Source: Cochliopodium minus
Taxonomy: Eukaryota > Discosea > Himatismenida > Cochliopodiidae
Length of the DNA: 51,556 bases
Assembly (NCBI GenBank): GCA_024220525.1
Contig: JAMYWO010000207.1
Location: 1-51,556 of the forward strand
Direction: 5' to 3'
In this document: positions 1 through 10,797 of the stretch, piece by piece
Position numbering within the stretch: position 1 is the stretch's first letter
Layout: every line of letters begins with the position of its first letter
Program-made: the position numbers and the translations under genes
Notes under the pieces: model-generated
Database searches by the model: none
The model's input: only the letters and a program-made list of their open reading frames with translations
Told to the model about the DNA's origin: nothing

Positions 1-14
1 TTTATCGTGTTAAA

Positions 15-44
15 AATATGTGTCTGGAGGTCCAGACACATATT
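15..44. repeat. 14-bp perfect inverted repeat with 2-bp spacer
   Basis: The arm aatatgtgtctgga (15-28) is followed by gg and then its exact reverse complement (31-44). It stands out as more G+C-rich than the flanking A/T runs and lies downstream of the Cys-rich gene, which ends at 328. It could fold as a hairpin in a transcript, or be a binding palindrome or the end of a repeat cut by the window edge. The sequence does not show which. Confidence 0.9.
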
Positions 45-327
45 AAAAAAGAAAAAAAAATTTCCCCTTATGTAAATAAGAAAAAATAATAAAAATTATC
101 AAACAAAAAAAATAAAAATTTTATAAATAAAAATGAATAAACTTGAATAACAAGGACCACAAAGGATATCATTTTTGTTGCTTTGACTATAATCGAATTT
201 ATAATGCCAAAACAAATTATTTATCTTTCAATTTCAATGGCTGTAGTTATTTGTTGTCTAACAAAATCAAATTGCAAAGAAATCTTTTCTAAATTTTTTT
301 TTTGATAAACTTTTATTCAAAGATTGT
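45..327. other. A/T-rich 3' flank without recognisable gene
   Basis: The stretch holds A/T runs and short broken reading frames. It is the 3' flank of the minus-strand gene ending at 328 and probably includes its 3' UTR. I see no conserved coding segment or RNA gene. Confidence 0.6.
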
Positions 328-2190
328 TTATTTGGTCAAAGTCAAGACAGCGATGGAACTCTCGCCATTATTAGTAGCATCTTGAGCATCAAGACCAGCC
401 CTACACTTTCTTTGAAAAGTTCTTTTGCATCTAAGATCATGAGAAGGGCAATGAATTAAAGAACGAGCTCTACACTCTTTGCGAACACCTTTCTTTTTGA
501 TGAGAGAACGTCTACAACGTCTAGTCAAACGAACACGGCAGTTTTTAGCACGCTTGTGGTTTTCTACACCACAAACCTTGTTGGCGTAAGCAAACTTGCA
601 AGCGTGGAACTTGCTTCTTCTGACGCAACCTCTCTTGAATCTTCTGGTGCATCTTTTCTTGTCTCCGCTCTTGGTACATTGAGCCTTTGCTTGTTTTCCA
701 CATTGTGCTTTTTTTACTTCAGCTAAGCATGGATCGAATTAAAAACAAATAAAAAATTAAATAAAAATTAAAATTTAAAAAAGTTACGCTCAACGAAAGT
801 GGAAGGTTTGGCAGTGGTAGGTTTGTTGCTTCTCTTAGAAGGCTTGATAGCTTTGTTCTTCTTGGAAGGAGAAGCTCCTTCAGGATCGTATTGAGTAACA
901 GTGTAGACGGTTTGAACAGCGATGTCAACTTCCAAAAGGGAAGGATTGGAGGCGTCATGGGACTTGGAGCACTTTTTGATGAAAATCTTTCTACATTTCT
1001 TGTCTCCAAGTTTGCAGTTTTTATGAGCTCTAGCTTCACACTCTTTCTGTGATAATAACGAAATGTTTAATACAAATTTTTTTAAATTTTTAAATTTTCT
1101 TTGATTACACGATGAGAGCGACGAGTGAGGTAAATTCCTCTACATTGGCGAGTAACATTAATACGGCAAGCTTTAGCATGATTAGCAACGCCACATTCGA
1201 GGATACCTGCATCTCTGCAGCCCTCGAAGAAGGCGCTATTTTTGCATTTCTTCAAAACTCTTTTTTTGCAGTTTTGATCTCCCTTGCATCCTGCTTTGGC
1301 AATGTCATCACAGTTTGCTATTTTCAGAAAGAAAATAAAATTTGTTAAATTAAACTTTTGACTAATTTAGTTTACCTTTTCTAATGATTTCAGTATTCCA
1401 GTCTTCGGATGGTGGAAGAAACTTTCTTGTGACATCTTTTTTCTCATGCTTGATGACGAAGACGATCGCAAGGAGATCCAATTCTCCTCTTTTTTCTGAA
1501 TCAGATGCTGCATCCCTTGCTTTGTTGCATTTTTTAGTAAAAAGTTTGGCACAACCTTTGTTTTTCTTTTAAAAGCAGATTGATTATTTATGAATTTATA
1601 AATAAATTAATTATGTTGAGATATAAAAAAGATAGTCAATTTCATCATGAATAAAATTTAATGGTTGTGGCAATATCAGGGTCATTTTATAAGCCAACAA
1701 GCCCAATATTATTAATATTCGTATATTTAAGAAATATATTAATTTTTAAATAAATTTTTAAATTCAATTTATTGAACGGAGGAAGAATTTAGAATATTTT
1801 TACCTTGCAATGAAATTTTGCACGGCGCTTGCATTCACTATTAATACGTTTTTTTCCCAAAGTTTGTATTCTGCATTTGAGAGTGCTGCGAACTCTGCAT
1901 TTTCTCAATTTCTCTTTGGACACCTCTTTTTTACCATTATGCTTCAATTTATTGCATTTGCTGAATGATCTGCTTCTGCATCCTTCGAACAATGCCTTTC
2001 TTTTGCACAGTTTGGAGAATCCCTTCCTGCAATTCTTCTTGTCTGCTGCTTTGCTACATGCTTGGAGAGCCTTGCCCTTGCAATTCTCTTTTTCTAATGT
2101 CTGTTTTTTGAATTTGGTGATGCTATTTGCGCTCGCAGTGGAGATGAGCAACAAAATAGAAACCAAAATGACAAATACGATTATTTTCAT
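328..2190 (-). CDS. Secreted basic cysteine-rich protein with three modules of Cx7C pairs
   Basis: Family not recognised. Five exons rebuild a 479-residue protein: 1804-2190, 1376-1565, 1109-1317, 788-1046 and 328-722. All phases fit and the introns are 58-238 nt. The start is the ATG at 2190, just before a hydrophobic signal peptide (MKIIVFVILVSILLLISTASA) and behind a 12-nt A-tract. The mature protein is Lys/Arg-rich and built of cysteine pairs spaced Cx7C. There are six pairs in each of three modules, such as CKGKALQAC, CDDIAKAGC and CGKQAKAQC; 17 of the 18 pairs are exactly Cx7C and one is Cx8C. Each module ends in a cysteine-free tail with a DA...S-rich piece followed by an aliphatic stretch (ELDLLAIVFV, LEVDIAVQTVYTV, SSIAVLTLTK), so the whole unit was triplicated. 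Role unknown; a disulfide-bonded helical extracellular, cyst-wall or antimicrobial-like protein is conceivable but is inference. Confidence 0.85.
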
Positions 2191-2380
2191 TTTTTTTTTT
2201 TTCAATTTAAATCTTTCAACACATAATTGTTTATACTTTATTTTATGCTGCAAATCCTTTTGACAAAAGAGATTGATTTAATGAGAAATTCTTTTAATCT
2301 CAATTTATTGTTCAGCTCCAATAACAAAATTGTTTTTATTTATTGTATCACTGAAAAATAAATTTTTAAAATAAAAAAAA
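2191..2380. promoter_or_regulatory. Divergent intergenic promoter region
   Basis: This 190-bp A/T-rich spacer separates the start of the secreted Cys-rich gene (minus, 2190) from the CH-RhoGEF gene (plus, 2381), so both promoters must lie here or in the first exons. Both starts abut A-tracts on their coding strands. No clear TATA box or factor site is visible. Confidence 0.5.
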
Positions 2381-5300
2381 ATGCGAGGAGATTGGGAAAG
2401 AATATCAGTTGAAGAAGAGGTATAATTTCTTTTTTGAATTAATCAACCCTATAAAATTCTTTTATTTTAAACAAAGGAATTGTTGAAATTATCAAATATC
2501 ATTCTTCAAAACGATAGAATCAAAACAATCCAAGATTTTTCAGATGGAATAATTTTATGTGAAATATATGAAAAGATTTCAGGAAAAACAATCAAATATT
2601 TCAAAAATCCAAAGGTTGCATTCCAAAAAATGGACAATTTCAATGTATTTTTTCAATCAGTTCAAAATATTGGAATCAATCTTGATGGTCTGAATCTTCA
2701 AGGTACCCTTTTTAATTTTTATTTTAATATCCGATTTGGATTTAAAAATAAGATACCTTTCAACTTTGAGATTCGAATCTCAAATATTAATTTTATATTA
2801 TTTTTTTTGCAGCAATCATTCAAGGATATCCATCACAACTATTTACACTCTTGCATAATTTGATTAGATACGTTCTATCTTCCCAATATCAAGGTCCGCT
2901 TAATTTAATGAAGCCAGAAACACCAACAAAGAAAGAGAAGTTGAATGAAAAGATTAATGAGATAGAATCATTAAATAATAACACCAATACAACAAATCAT
3001 GGAAATAATGAGTCAATAAGACCTTTATTGAGGAAAACTTTCAACAAAAGGAGATCAATGGAGATTAACGAACCACCTTCTCCACCCATCAAATCAGAAA
3101 TTAAAGCTAAACTACCCAAGAAAGTATTCAAAAAGAATGTTCCTGCAAAATCACCCAATAAATTTGGAATTAATAATTCTTTTAATCCAGTGAAGGCAAA
3201 AATAATGAGCATAGAGCAAAATAATTTGATAAAAAATAATAATAATAATCAGTTTGTAAAGCCAAATCTGAATATTATAAAGAATGGAGAAAATAATAGT
3301 GTTGAAAATCAAAAAATTAACAATGAAGAGCAAGAAAATTCGAATAATCTTTCAATCACACAGAATATTGAAGATTTAAATGATACAGAGAAAAATTTGC
3401 TTTCTGAATTGGAGGGAGTGGCCGAACAAAAAGATTCATCAGATGATAATAAATTGGAGATTGAGAATAATGGATCAAATGATTTCAAAATTGAAGATCA
3501 AATAGAACAAAAGATTATAGAAGAAAATATTGATCTCCATCCAAAAGAATTAGAATTTCAAGTTGAACAATATCATTCCATTACGGATCAATCAGAGGAG
3601 AGCCATCTTCAGGAAAGCAAAGATGAAAAAATAGAATATTCCCAAGACAAACCACAAGAGGAAGATCATACAGAAAAGAATGGAGATGATAATCCTTTTA
3701 TCCAAAATGATGATGAAGAAGCAAAGCCCTTGAATGAACCACACAAAGTATATTCGGAGGGAGATCTTTATGAAACAGATAATGCCACTATTGTTGATTC
3801 AGAAACATCATCATCAGTTGAAGTTCAAAGTAATGAAACCGAAATTGATCAACATCAGTTCATCAAGTTGGAAGTATACGAGAATTCTCCCTCTACTTCT
3901 CCTTTGGTCAACAAAAACTTGATAGTGCCTAAGCTTGGGTTGGGAACAAGGACGGGCGTTCAATTTATGAGTAACCCTGAGGCTTTTGGCGCTTCTTCAG
4001 ATAGAGTATACAGTTCTTCAAAATTGATTTCCCCACCAAGAAAATTTGTTCCAAAACTAGGTATTTTAGTTCCCTTTCATTTAATTTTACTAGTAAATTG
4101 ATTGATCAATTTCTTTTTAAAAATAGGGTTAAACAAAATATTGACAACAAATGATCTTAAGAGTACAATTGAATCTAACGAGAGGAACACCAATCCAATT
4201 CCTTCTTTCGCAAGAAAAAAGCTTTCTATCGAACATCAACTCTCCGAGCCACTCCTTCGCACACGCGTCACAAAGGATGAAGTGACTGTCATTATGGATA
4301 AGGTTACCAAAGAAAGAAAGTTTGAGCTCGAGTTCGTTTTCACTCACAATGAAAAAGCATTGACTTCTCTTATCAAAATACAAGCAGTGAGCAGAAAATT
4401 GAAAGCCAAAAAAATTTTAAAGCAGCTCAGCGAAAACAAAAAGAAGAGAGGATACATTTTAAAGGAAATCCTCAGTTCCGAAAAGATTTACATAGATAAC
4501 CTCAAGCTTTGTCTTCAAGAGTTTGGTGAGCCTCTCAAGCAGTTTATCGACTCTAAGAACTGGAAGACGATCTTTGCTAAAGTGGAGATCATCATGAACG
4601 TCAATATCCAACTTTACACCAAAATCAATGAGAGGATAGAAGAACAAGGTGGAGAAAACATTGGTGACATATTTGTTGAGATGGGAGTATATTTGAAAGT
4701 GTAAGAATTCTGTGAATCCAAAATATTAATTACTTTAATTTTTTTTATTTTTATTTTTTATTTTTTTTTTTTATTTTTTTTTTTTATTTTTTTTTGAAAA
4801 ATTATTAAAACAGATATACCACTTATGTCAACCATTATAACACCATTCTTGATTTGTTGAACGAGCTGACAACATCCCATCCCCAATTCAAGGAGTTCCT
4901 CTTGAAGATGAAAGAGCAGCCAGTCCTCAAAGGAATCGAATTGCCTGCATTTCTCATCATGCCCATTCAACGTCTCCCTCGCTACGTTTTGTTGATCCAG
5001 GACTTGATAAAGGTGACTGATTGTCAACACAAAGACTCTTTCAACCTTTCCCAGGCTCTCAAAACTTTGCAGGAAATTACAGATTACGTCAATGAGCAGA
5101 AGAGGAATTTTGAGAACACCCAACTCATGTCGAAAATCCAGAAAAAGATCTTGAACTGTCCCAATATCATGGAGCCTTCGAGGCGTTTTTTGACAGAGGG
5201 ATACTTGTATAATTTGGACAAAAAGATGTAAAAATTTTTTTTCAATTTTTTCATCATAAATATTTTGATTGTATTAACAAATTAAAATTTTGTGAAAATG

Positions 5301-7260
5301 TTAATACTTACATTTTCTTCGTTATTCATTTTTCTTTGATTAAAAATTTTTTGCTGTAACAATATTATTTAATAGTTGAAACACTTTTCATTTAATTAAT
5401 ATCATTTTAATAATTTTTTCAACAAAGGTTCTTTTATTACTTCCTTTTCAGCGATTGTTTGGTCTGTGCCCGCGTAAACAAAGCGTTCATCAAAAAGAAA
5501 AAGAAAAGAGGAGAAAAGGAGAAGGACAGCGCAATCGAAGACATTAATTTGTCTTTCAAGTTCAAAGAGTTCATCCCCATTTCTGGCTGCGAGCTCAAGG
5601 ATTTGTCTCCTGAGGAGTTCAAGCCAGAATCCCTCTCTCGTAGAATGTCTACTGACGATATGAACATTGATGTTACTTTATCTACATGTAAAATTTATTT
5701 CCCCAATTTAATTTTTTTTTATTTCATAATTTTTTAAATTTTGATGTTTTTTATTTTTTGCTGTGTAATATAATATTTTTTTTATCATTATTTATATTAC
5801 TTTTTTAAATTAATTTTTTAATAGCAATGTTTTTCATTCACAATTTTTTTTTATTTTTCATTTCTTATTTTTTCTATTGTTATTAGTGATGTTTTTTTTT
5901 TGCTAAAATTGTTTAATTTATATTACTTTTTTAACAAAAAAAAAAAAGCAATTTCAATCACAAAGGAAAAAAGGAAAGTGAGATACCACCCACAAGGAAT
6001 GATGGAAATCATCACACCCCAACAAATTCTCCGCTTGGCCGCCACTTCTCCCGAAGAAAAGGTCTTGTGGCTCCGAAACATCGACAACAACTGGTCCAAA
6101 ATCATCGACAACGAACGTACTCGTAAGCTTAACATAAAGCCTGAAAAAGACGAAGTTGACTTGAGTGCTGAAGTTATGTATGGAGTTTTTTATTCGAATT
6201 TTTTTATATTTTCTTTTTCAAATCATTTTTTTAAATTTATTCTAATTTTTGTTTAATTCTAGAGTTATTTACTCATTTTCATGTTTTCATTTTTCATTTT
6301 TTAAACTTTCTTTTCAATTAATATCATTTTAATCTGATTTTTTAAAAAGTAATCCCATTCTCACTGGACAGCTTTGGTTGAAGGTTGGTGGATCTTGGAA
6401 AAGAGCATGGTGTAAAATAACACACCAATATTTATATTTTTACTCCGGCCCCCAAGCCACCGTTGCTTCATCTGTAATACAAAATTTTTTTTAATTTTAT
6501 TTTGATTATTTTCCTTTTTATTTATTTTTAAATTTCATTACAATATTTTTCATTTTTTTTTTTTTGAACAGGCAATTTACATTTTGACCACCACATTGGA
6601 ATTGGCCAAGAAAAAAAAGTTTGGATACTCTTTTTATATCAGAAACAAGGATAACACCTTCCATCAATTAGGTGCAACCGATCTTAATACCATTTTCACC
6701 TGGTTTAAGTGTATTAGGGCACTTGTCAGAAGGTATATTTTAAAAAAAGAATAATTTTTTTTTTCAATTTTTATTTTTTTAATTAAATATTTTTTTATTA
6801 ATTATTTTAAAATTAAGTGCTTTTGAAATTGTCAAAAAGACCAATATACAGGAGAAAATTTTGGAAGATGACAGCAACAAACAATGTGCGGACTGTGAAA
6901 TGAACGCGCCACAATACGTCAACCTTCACTTTGTAAAACAAAACATCCACTTTTATTTAATTTCTATTATTATTTCATTTTATTTATTATTTTATTTTTT
7001 CCTTTTATATAAAGGGAATTTGCTTATGTACAAGTTGTGCTCTCATCCATAAAACTTTCCCCAACAAAGATCACTCACAAATCTTTGGAATTAGAGAAGA
7101 GCTCCCTCTCAAGGTGATCAACAGCGTAGAAATCAAAAATAAAAAAGCTAATGACATTTATCTTTTGAAGGCACTTTTGAAGATGCCCAAGCTTCTTCCT
7201 CACGACAACTTTGAGAGGAGAAAAGAATTTATTTATGAAAAATATTTTCCAAGAAATTGA
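2381..7260 (+). CDS. CH-IQ-RhoGEF(DH)-PH-PH-ArfGAP signalling protein
   Basis: Eleven exons join in phase to 1203 residues: 2381-2419, 2477-2702, 2813-4060, 4127-4700, 4814-5227, 5452-5687, 5949-6177, 6350-6473, 6572-6732, 6818-6932 and 7015-7260. Domains in order: a calponin-homology domain (about 10-115), a long acidic Asn/Glu linker, an IQ-like helix (about 590-620), a DH domain spanning exons 4-5 (YILKEILSSEKIYIDNL; LPRYVLLIQDLIK), a PH domain with a basic insert, a second PH (GQLWLKVGGSWKRAWCKIT) and a C-terminal ArfGAP zinc finger with the exact Cx2C-x16-Cx2C spacing. The DH domain should activate Rho/Rac GTPases, while the ArfGAP end points to Arf. The usual ArfGAP arginine finger after the last cysteines (IHR) reads IHK here, so GAP activity may be weak or lost. 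Likely acts at membranes and the actin cortex. Exon 6-7 has an A-rich, weak acceptor. Confidence 0.88.
2765..2784. repeat. 20-bp perfect palindrome in an intron
   Basis: TTTGAGATTCGAATCTCAAA is its own reverse complement. It lies in intron 2 of the CH-RhoGEF gene, 28 bp before the acceptor. It could be an intronic hairpin or a protein-binding site; no function is evident. Confidence 0.9.
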
Positions 7261-7366
7261 ATTCAAATGAAATCCGCCTTTTTCAGTTACATATTAAATT
7301 GTATTTGTTCAATAATCACAATCCCATAATTGAATTTTTTCTATCCAACTTTTCAAAAAAAAAAAA

Positions 7367-7744
7367 ATGACAACCACTATAAAATTTATATTGGGAGATG
7401 GAACGAATATAAAGAAAGAATTCAACATAAACGATAAATTGGAGATTATTTTCGAATTTCTTTCAAATCTCGATAAATTCGATAAAGATGAAGATTTATT
7501 TCTTCAGGTGGCACATCCCAAGATCCTATTATCCATCAAAGATAAAGAAAAGACAATCTCTGAAACAGATATTCAATCCTCTTCCATTATTGTGAATACA
7601 CAGAAATATAATACCCAGAGAAAAGAAGAAATCAAAAAGGTGAAGAAGAAAGAAGCGAAAAAAAATCCTCCCATAAAGAATGCAGAAAAAAAGACACAAA
7701 AAGTAGTAACAACCAAAAGGAAATATGTATATTGTTATAATTAA
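7367..7744 (+). CDS. Small UBX-domain-like protein
   Basis: Single exon, 125 residues, with the ATG directly behind an A-tract. Residues 1-80 look like a UBX (ubiquitin-fold) domain: a beta strand TIKFILGDGTNIKKEFN, a helix DKLEIIFEFLSN, then LQVAHPKILLSI and ISETDIQSSSIIVN, matching the UBX order of strand, helix, 'FP'-like loop and late hydrophobic strand. The usual FP of the p97-binding loop is HP here, so p97/Cdc48 binding is uncertain. The rest is a Lys-rich tail (KKVKKKEAKKN) that could be a nuclear signal. It lacks the UBA and SEP domains of larger UBX adaptors. Family assignment is by pattern only. Confidence 0.6.
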   Translation: MTTTIKFILGDGTNIKKEFNINDKLEIIFEFLSNLDKFDKDEDLFLQVAHPKILLSIKDKEKTISETDIQSSSIIVNTQKYNTQRKEEIKKVKKKEAKKNPPIKNAEKKTQKVVTTKRKYVYCYN

Positions 7745-7868
7745 ACTAAAATTTGATGAATGTAATTCAATTGATTAAATATTCAATAAATCTGGAATAT
7801 ACTTTTATAATTGTACATTATCAACTCATTAAATTGTCAAATAATCATAAACGGTAAAATAAAATAAA

Positions 7869-10547
7869 ATGCAAGAGATAAAAAAATTGAGCGAAAATGA
7901 GATCAAATCAAGCGCTAAAATAGTTGGAATTACGTTAGATGGAGAGGAATTGAAAGAGTATACAGACTTAATCAAATCCACACTTAGTGATTTCGAATTC
8001 CTCGAGAAGGAGGATGAGCAATTTCCCTCCAATAAGTACGAGGAGGGAAGAGATACTGCATATGAGCCCGCATTGAGCGAAAACAAACATAATGCTTGGT
8101 ATATCAAGACCAATATTAGAGGTACCAATGAGAAAGGGAAATTATATGGCAAGAAAATTGCATTAAAGGATACCATCTTCTTGAAGGATGTCAAAATGAT
8201 GAATGGAGGTAAATTTTAAAATGAATAGGAAACGAATAAATCAAATATAATTATTGAATTCAACATACAAAAATGATTTTATGATAATTTTGGGTACCTT
8301 TGATCAATAATATAGCATCTTATGTTGAGATAAATAAAAATTGATCTAAATTATGGCGCAAATTAAATTCTTACAAAAAAATTTTAAATAGCGCAGTATT
8401 TGGAGGGATTCGTTTGCGATCATGATGCTCCTATCGTCACTAGAATTTTGGATGAAGGAGGGATCATCGCAGGGAAGGCCCATTGGTAAAAATAATCACA
8501 AAAAATAAGATTATTATAATATCCTTCTAAAAATTGGTTTAGTGAGTATCTTTGTTTCTCGGGTAAAAACAAAAATTATGAAAAAGTTTTCTGTCAATTA
8601 ATTTTTATTTTTTATTTTTTTATTTTTATTTTTATATTTTTATATTTTTTTATTTTTTTTTTTTATTTTTTTATTTTTTCATTTTTTCATTTTTTTATTT
8701 TTTATTTTATTTTTTCATTTCATTTTTTTATTTTTTTTATTTTTTTTTTTCTCTAGGAGGGTCTTTGGAGAACAGCAAAGGCTACGTTTTAAATCCTCAT
8801 AACGTGGAACACCAAGCAGGGGGGTCTTCATCTGGTTGTGCAGTGTTAGTAAGTTTAGGGGAGGTGGGTAAGAAAAAAGTTTTTTTTTTTGTTGAAAATA
8901 AAATAAAATAAAATAAATGAAAAAAAAAATAAAAAAAAAAAAAAAATAGATTATGCGATTGGAGGGGATCAAGGTTTAAAATTTTAATTCTTTAAATAAA
9001 ATAAAATTAAATAAAATTAATTTAGGAGGATCAGTGAGGTAATTTTTTTTATTTATTATTTTTTTTTTGAATTTATCCACTCCAAGATTGCCTTCTTCTT
9101 GGTCTGGTACAGTTGGTTTTTATTTTTTTTATTCTTTTTTTTTTTACAAAATTTAATAAAAATTTATTTGCGTTCTAATATTTAAAAAGGAATGAAACCA
9201 ACATTTGGATTGGTACCTTACACCTCTGTTTTTAGCGCCGAATTTACAATAGGTAGTATTATTAAAAACAATTATTTATTTTTCCATTTAATTATTTTTT
9301 AATATTTAAGTAATTTTAAATAATTTTAAATAATATTTTCATTTTGAAAATAGATCACGTTGGGCCAATCACTAGAGATGTTCACAACAACGCACTTTTG
9401 TTGGAAGTTCTCGCAGGAAAGGACGGATTTGATGGAAGACAGGTGTTTTGCCCCACCAATATTCCTTTCGACTACACCTCTAACATCAAAAATGGGTAAA
9501 ACAAAATTTTTTTAAAAATCAAATTGGAAATTTTTTTAATATCTAAAATATTGATGAAAAAATTTTACAAAAGAAAAAAACTATTTAAAAATATTAAAAA
9601 TTTTGAAACAAAAATAATGAAGTATATTTAAAAAAATTTTCATGAAACAAAAAAAGAATTAAGGGAATGAGGATCGGAGTTTTGAAAGAGGGATTCGACA
9701 AAAAGAGCTCGGAAAAAGAAGTCGACGAGAAAGTACGCAAAACCATCGATCTTTTCCACAAACTTGGTGCTGCTGTAAGCGAAATAAGCATTCCTTGGCA
9801 TAGTAAAGAAGTAAAAAAAAAAAAAAAGGAATTATTATAAATAAATGTAATAAAAAAAATATTTTCTTTTAGGCTCATACGATTTGGAAGGGTATTGCTT
9901 TCGAGGGGATAGTCTCACAAATGATGAATTATCCGACGGGACAAATTGGGGTTTATCCTGTGAGAATTTTTACACATGATTTTTTCCAAATTTGCAATTT
10001 TTTTATATTAAATTTAATTTTATTTTTTTTTAGACTTCTTTGTTAGAAAAACAAACAAGGAATAAGGAGCATGGAAACAACTTTAGTGAAAGTGCCAAAA
10101 TGTCGGTGATATTGGGAGAATACCTTCGTACCTCCTTCAATGGAAAGTTTTATTCAAAGGCTCAAAATCTTCGCCGAAAACTGCGTGAAAAATACGATTA
10201 TTTCCTAAACAACCAAGTTGATGTAATTGTGATGTAAAAAGTTTTTTTTTAAAGGGGCTGTGTTTTTATCAATAATTCTTTTTAGGCCCACTACACCAAT
10301 GACCGCCACCAAATTTCCTTCATCAAGTTCGAGCATCACGGAAAGAATTCTCAAAACTACGGAAAATGATGAAAACACAGCCCCTTTTGATGTGACAGGT
10401 CATCCTGCATTAAGTTTGCCTTGTGGTTTGAATAAGGAGGGACTTCCTATTGCCATTCAAATTGTTGGAAGACATTTTGACGAATCTACCATTTATAAAG
10501 TTGCTTATTCATTGGAAAAAGAGATCAGTGATTGGAAAACTTTTTGA
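7869..10547 (+). CDS. Amidase-signature family hydrolase (GatA/FAAH-like)
   Basis: Thirteen exons give 512 residues: 7869-8208, 8392-8485, 8543-8562, 8757-8867, 8950-8973, 9026-9038, 9087-9115, 9190-9252, 9354-9495, 9657-9810, 9873-9959, 10034-10233 and 10286-10547. The Ser-cisSer-Lys triad is visible: Lys100 in ALKD, the cis-Ser in GGSSSG (about 175-177) and the nucleophile Ser199 in GGDQGGSVR. The later motif GHPALSLPCG also fits. The fold hydrolyses amide bonds; the substrate could be a free amide, a fatty-acid amide or an indole amide and cannot be read from sequence. There is no signal peptide, so it is probably cytosolic. Exons 3, 5, 6 and 7 are only 20, 24, 13 and 29 nt, and the 13-nt exon carries the nucleophile. 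Lengths and phases close exactly, so the gene looks intact. Confidence 0.88.
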
Positions 10548-10797
10548 AATAAAAATAAACAAAAAAAAAAAAGTCAAAGAACAATTAGTCAGAGAAATCT
10601 GCTTGATAATCATCATCAATGAGGTTTTTCCCCATTTGAGAAAATCGTCCAATTTTTTTCATCATTGATATTGCTCTAAAATTTTTAATTTTGATTTTGA
10701 GAAAAACATAAGATATTATAAAAATTAATTTAGAATATAACAAGGGAAATAAGATTAAAAAAATTTTTTTAATTTTTATTTAAATATCATAAAAGAT
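10548..10797. other. Convergent 3' spacer
   Basis: This 250-bp A/T-rich spacer lies between the stops of the amidase (plus) and the glucosaminidase (minus) and presumably holds both 3' UTRs. One 26-codon minus-strand frame (10585-10665) is present but unsupported. Nothing else is recognised. Confidence 0.6.

Noticed and set aside
8355-8362. GGCGCAAA resembling an E2F half site
   Set aside because: It is inside an amidase intron, alone, and not near a start codon.
8581-8750. Long T/A repeat as a possible mobile-element tail
   Set aside because: It is an intron with simple-sequence expansion; no target duplication or element body is seen.
10585-10665. 26-residue minus-strand frame MMKKIGRFSQMGKNL... 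in the convergent spacer
   Set aside because: Plausible composition, but no upstream exon, no relative recognised, and it lies in the 3' flanks of two solid genes.
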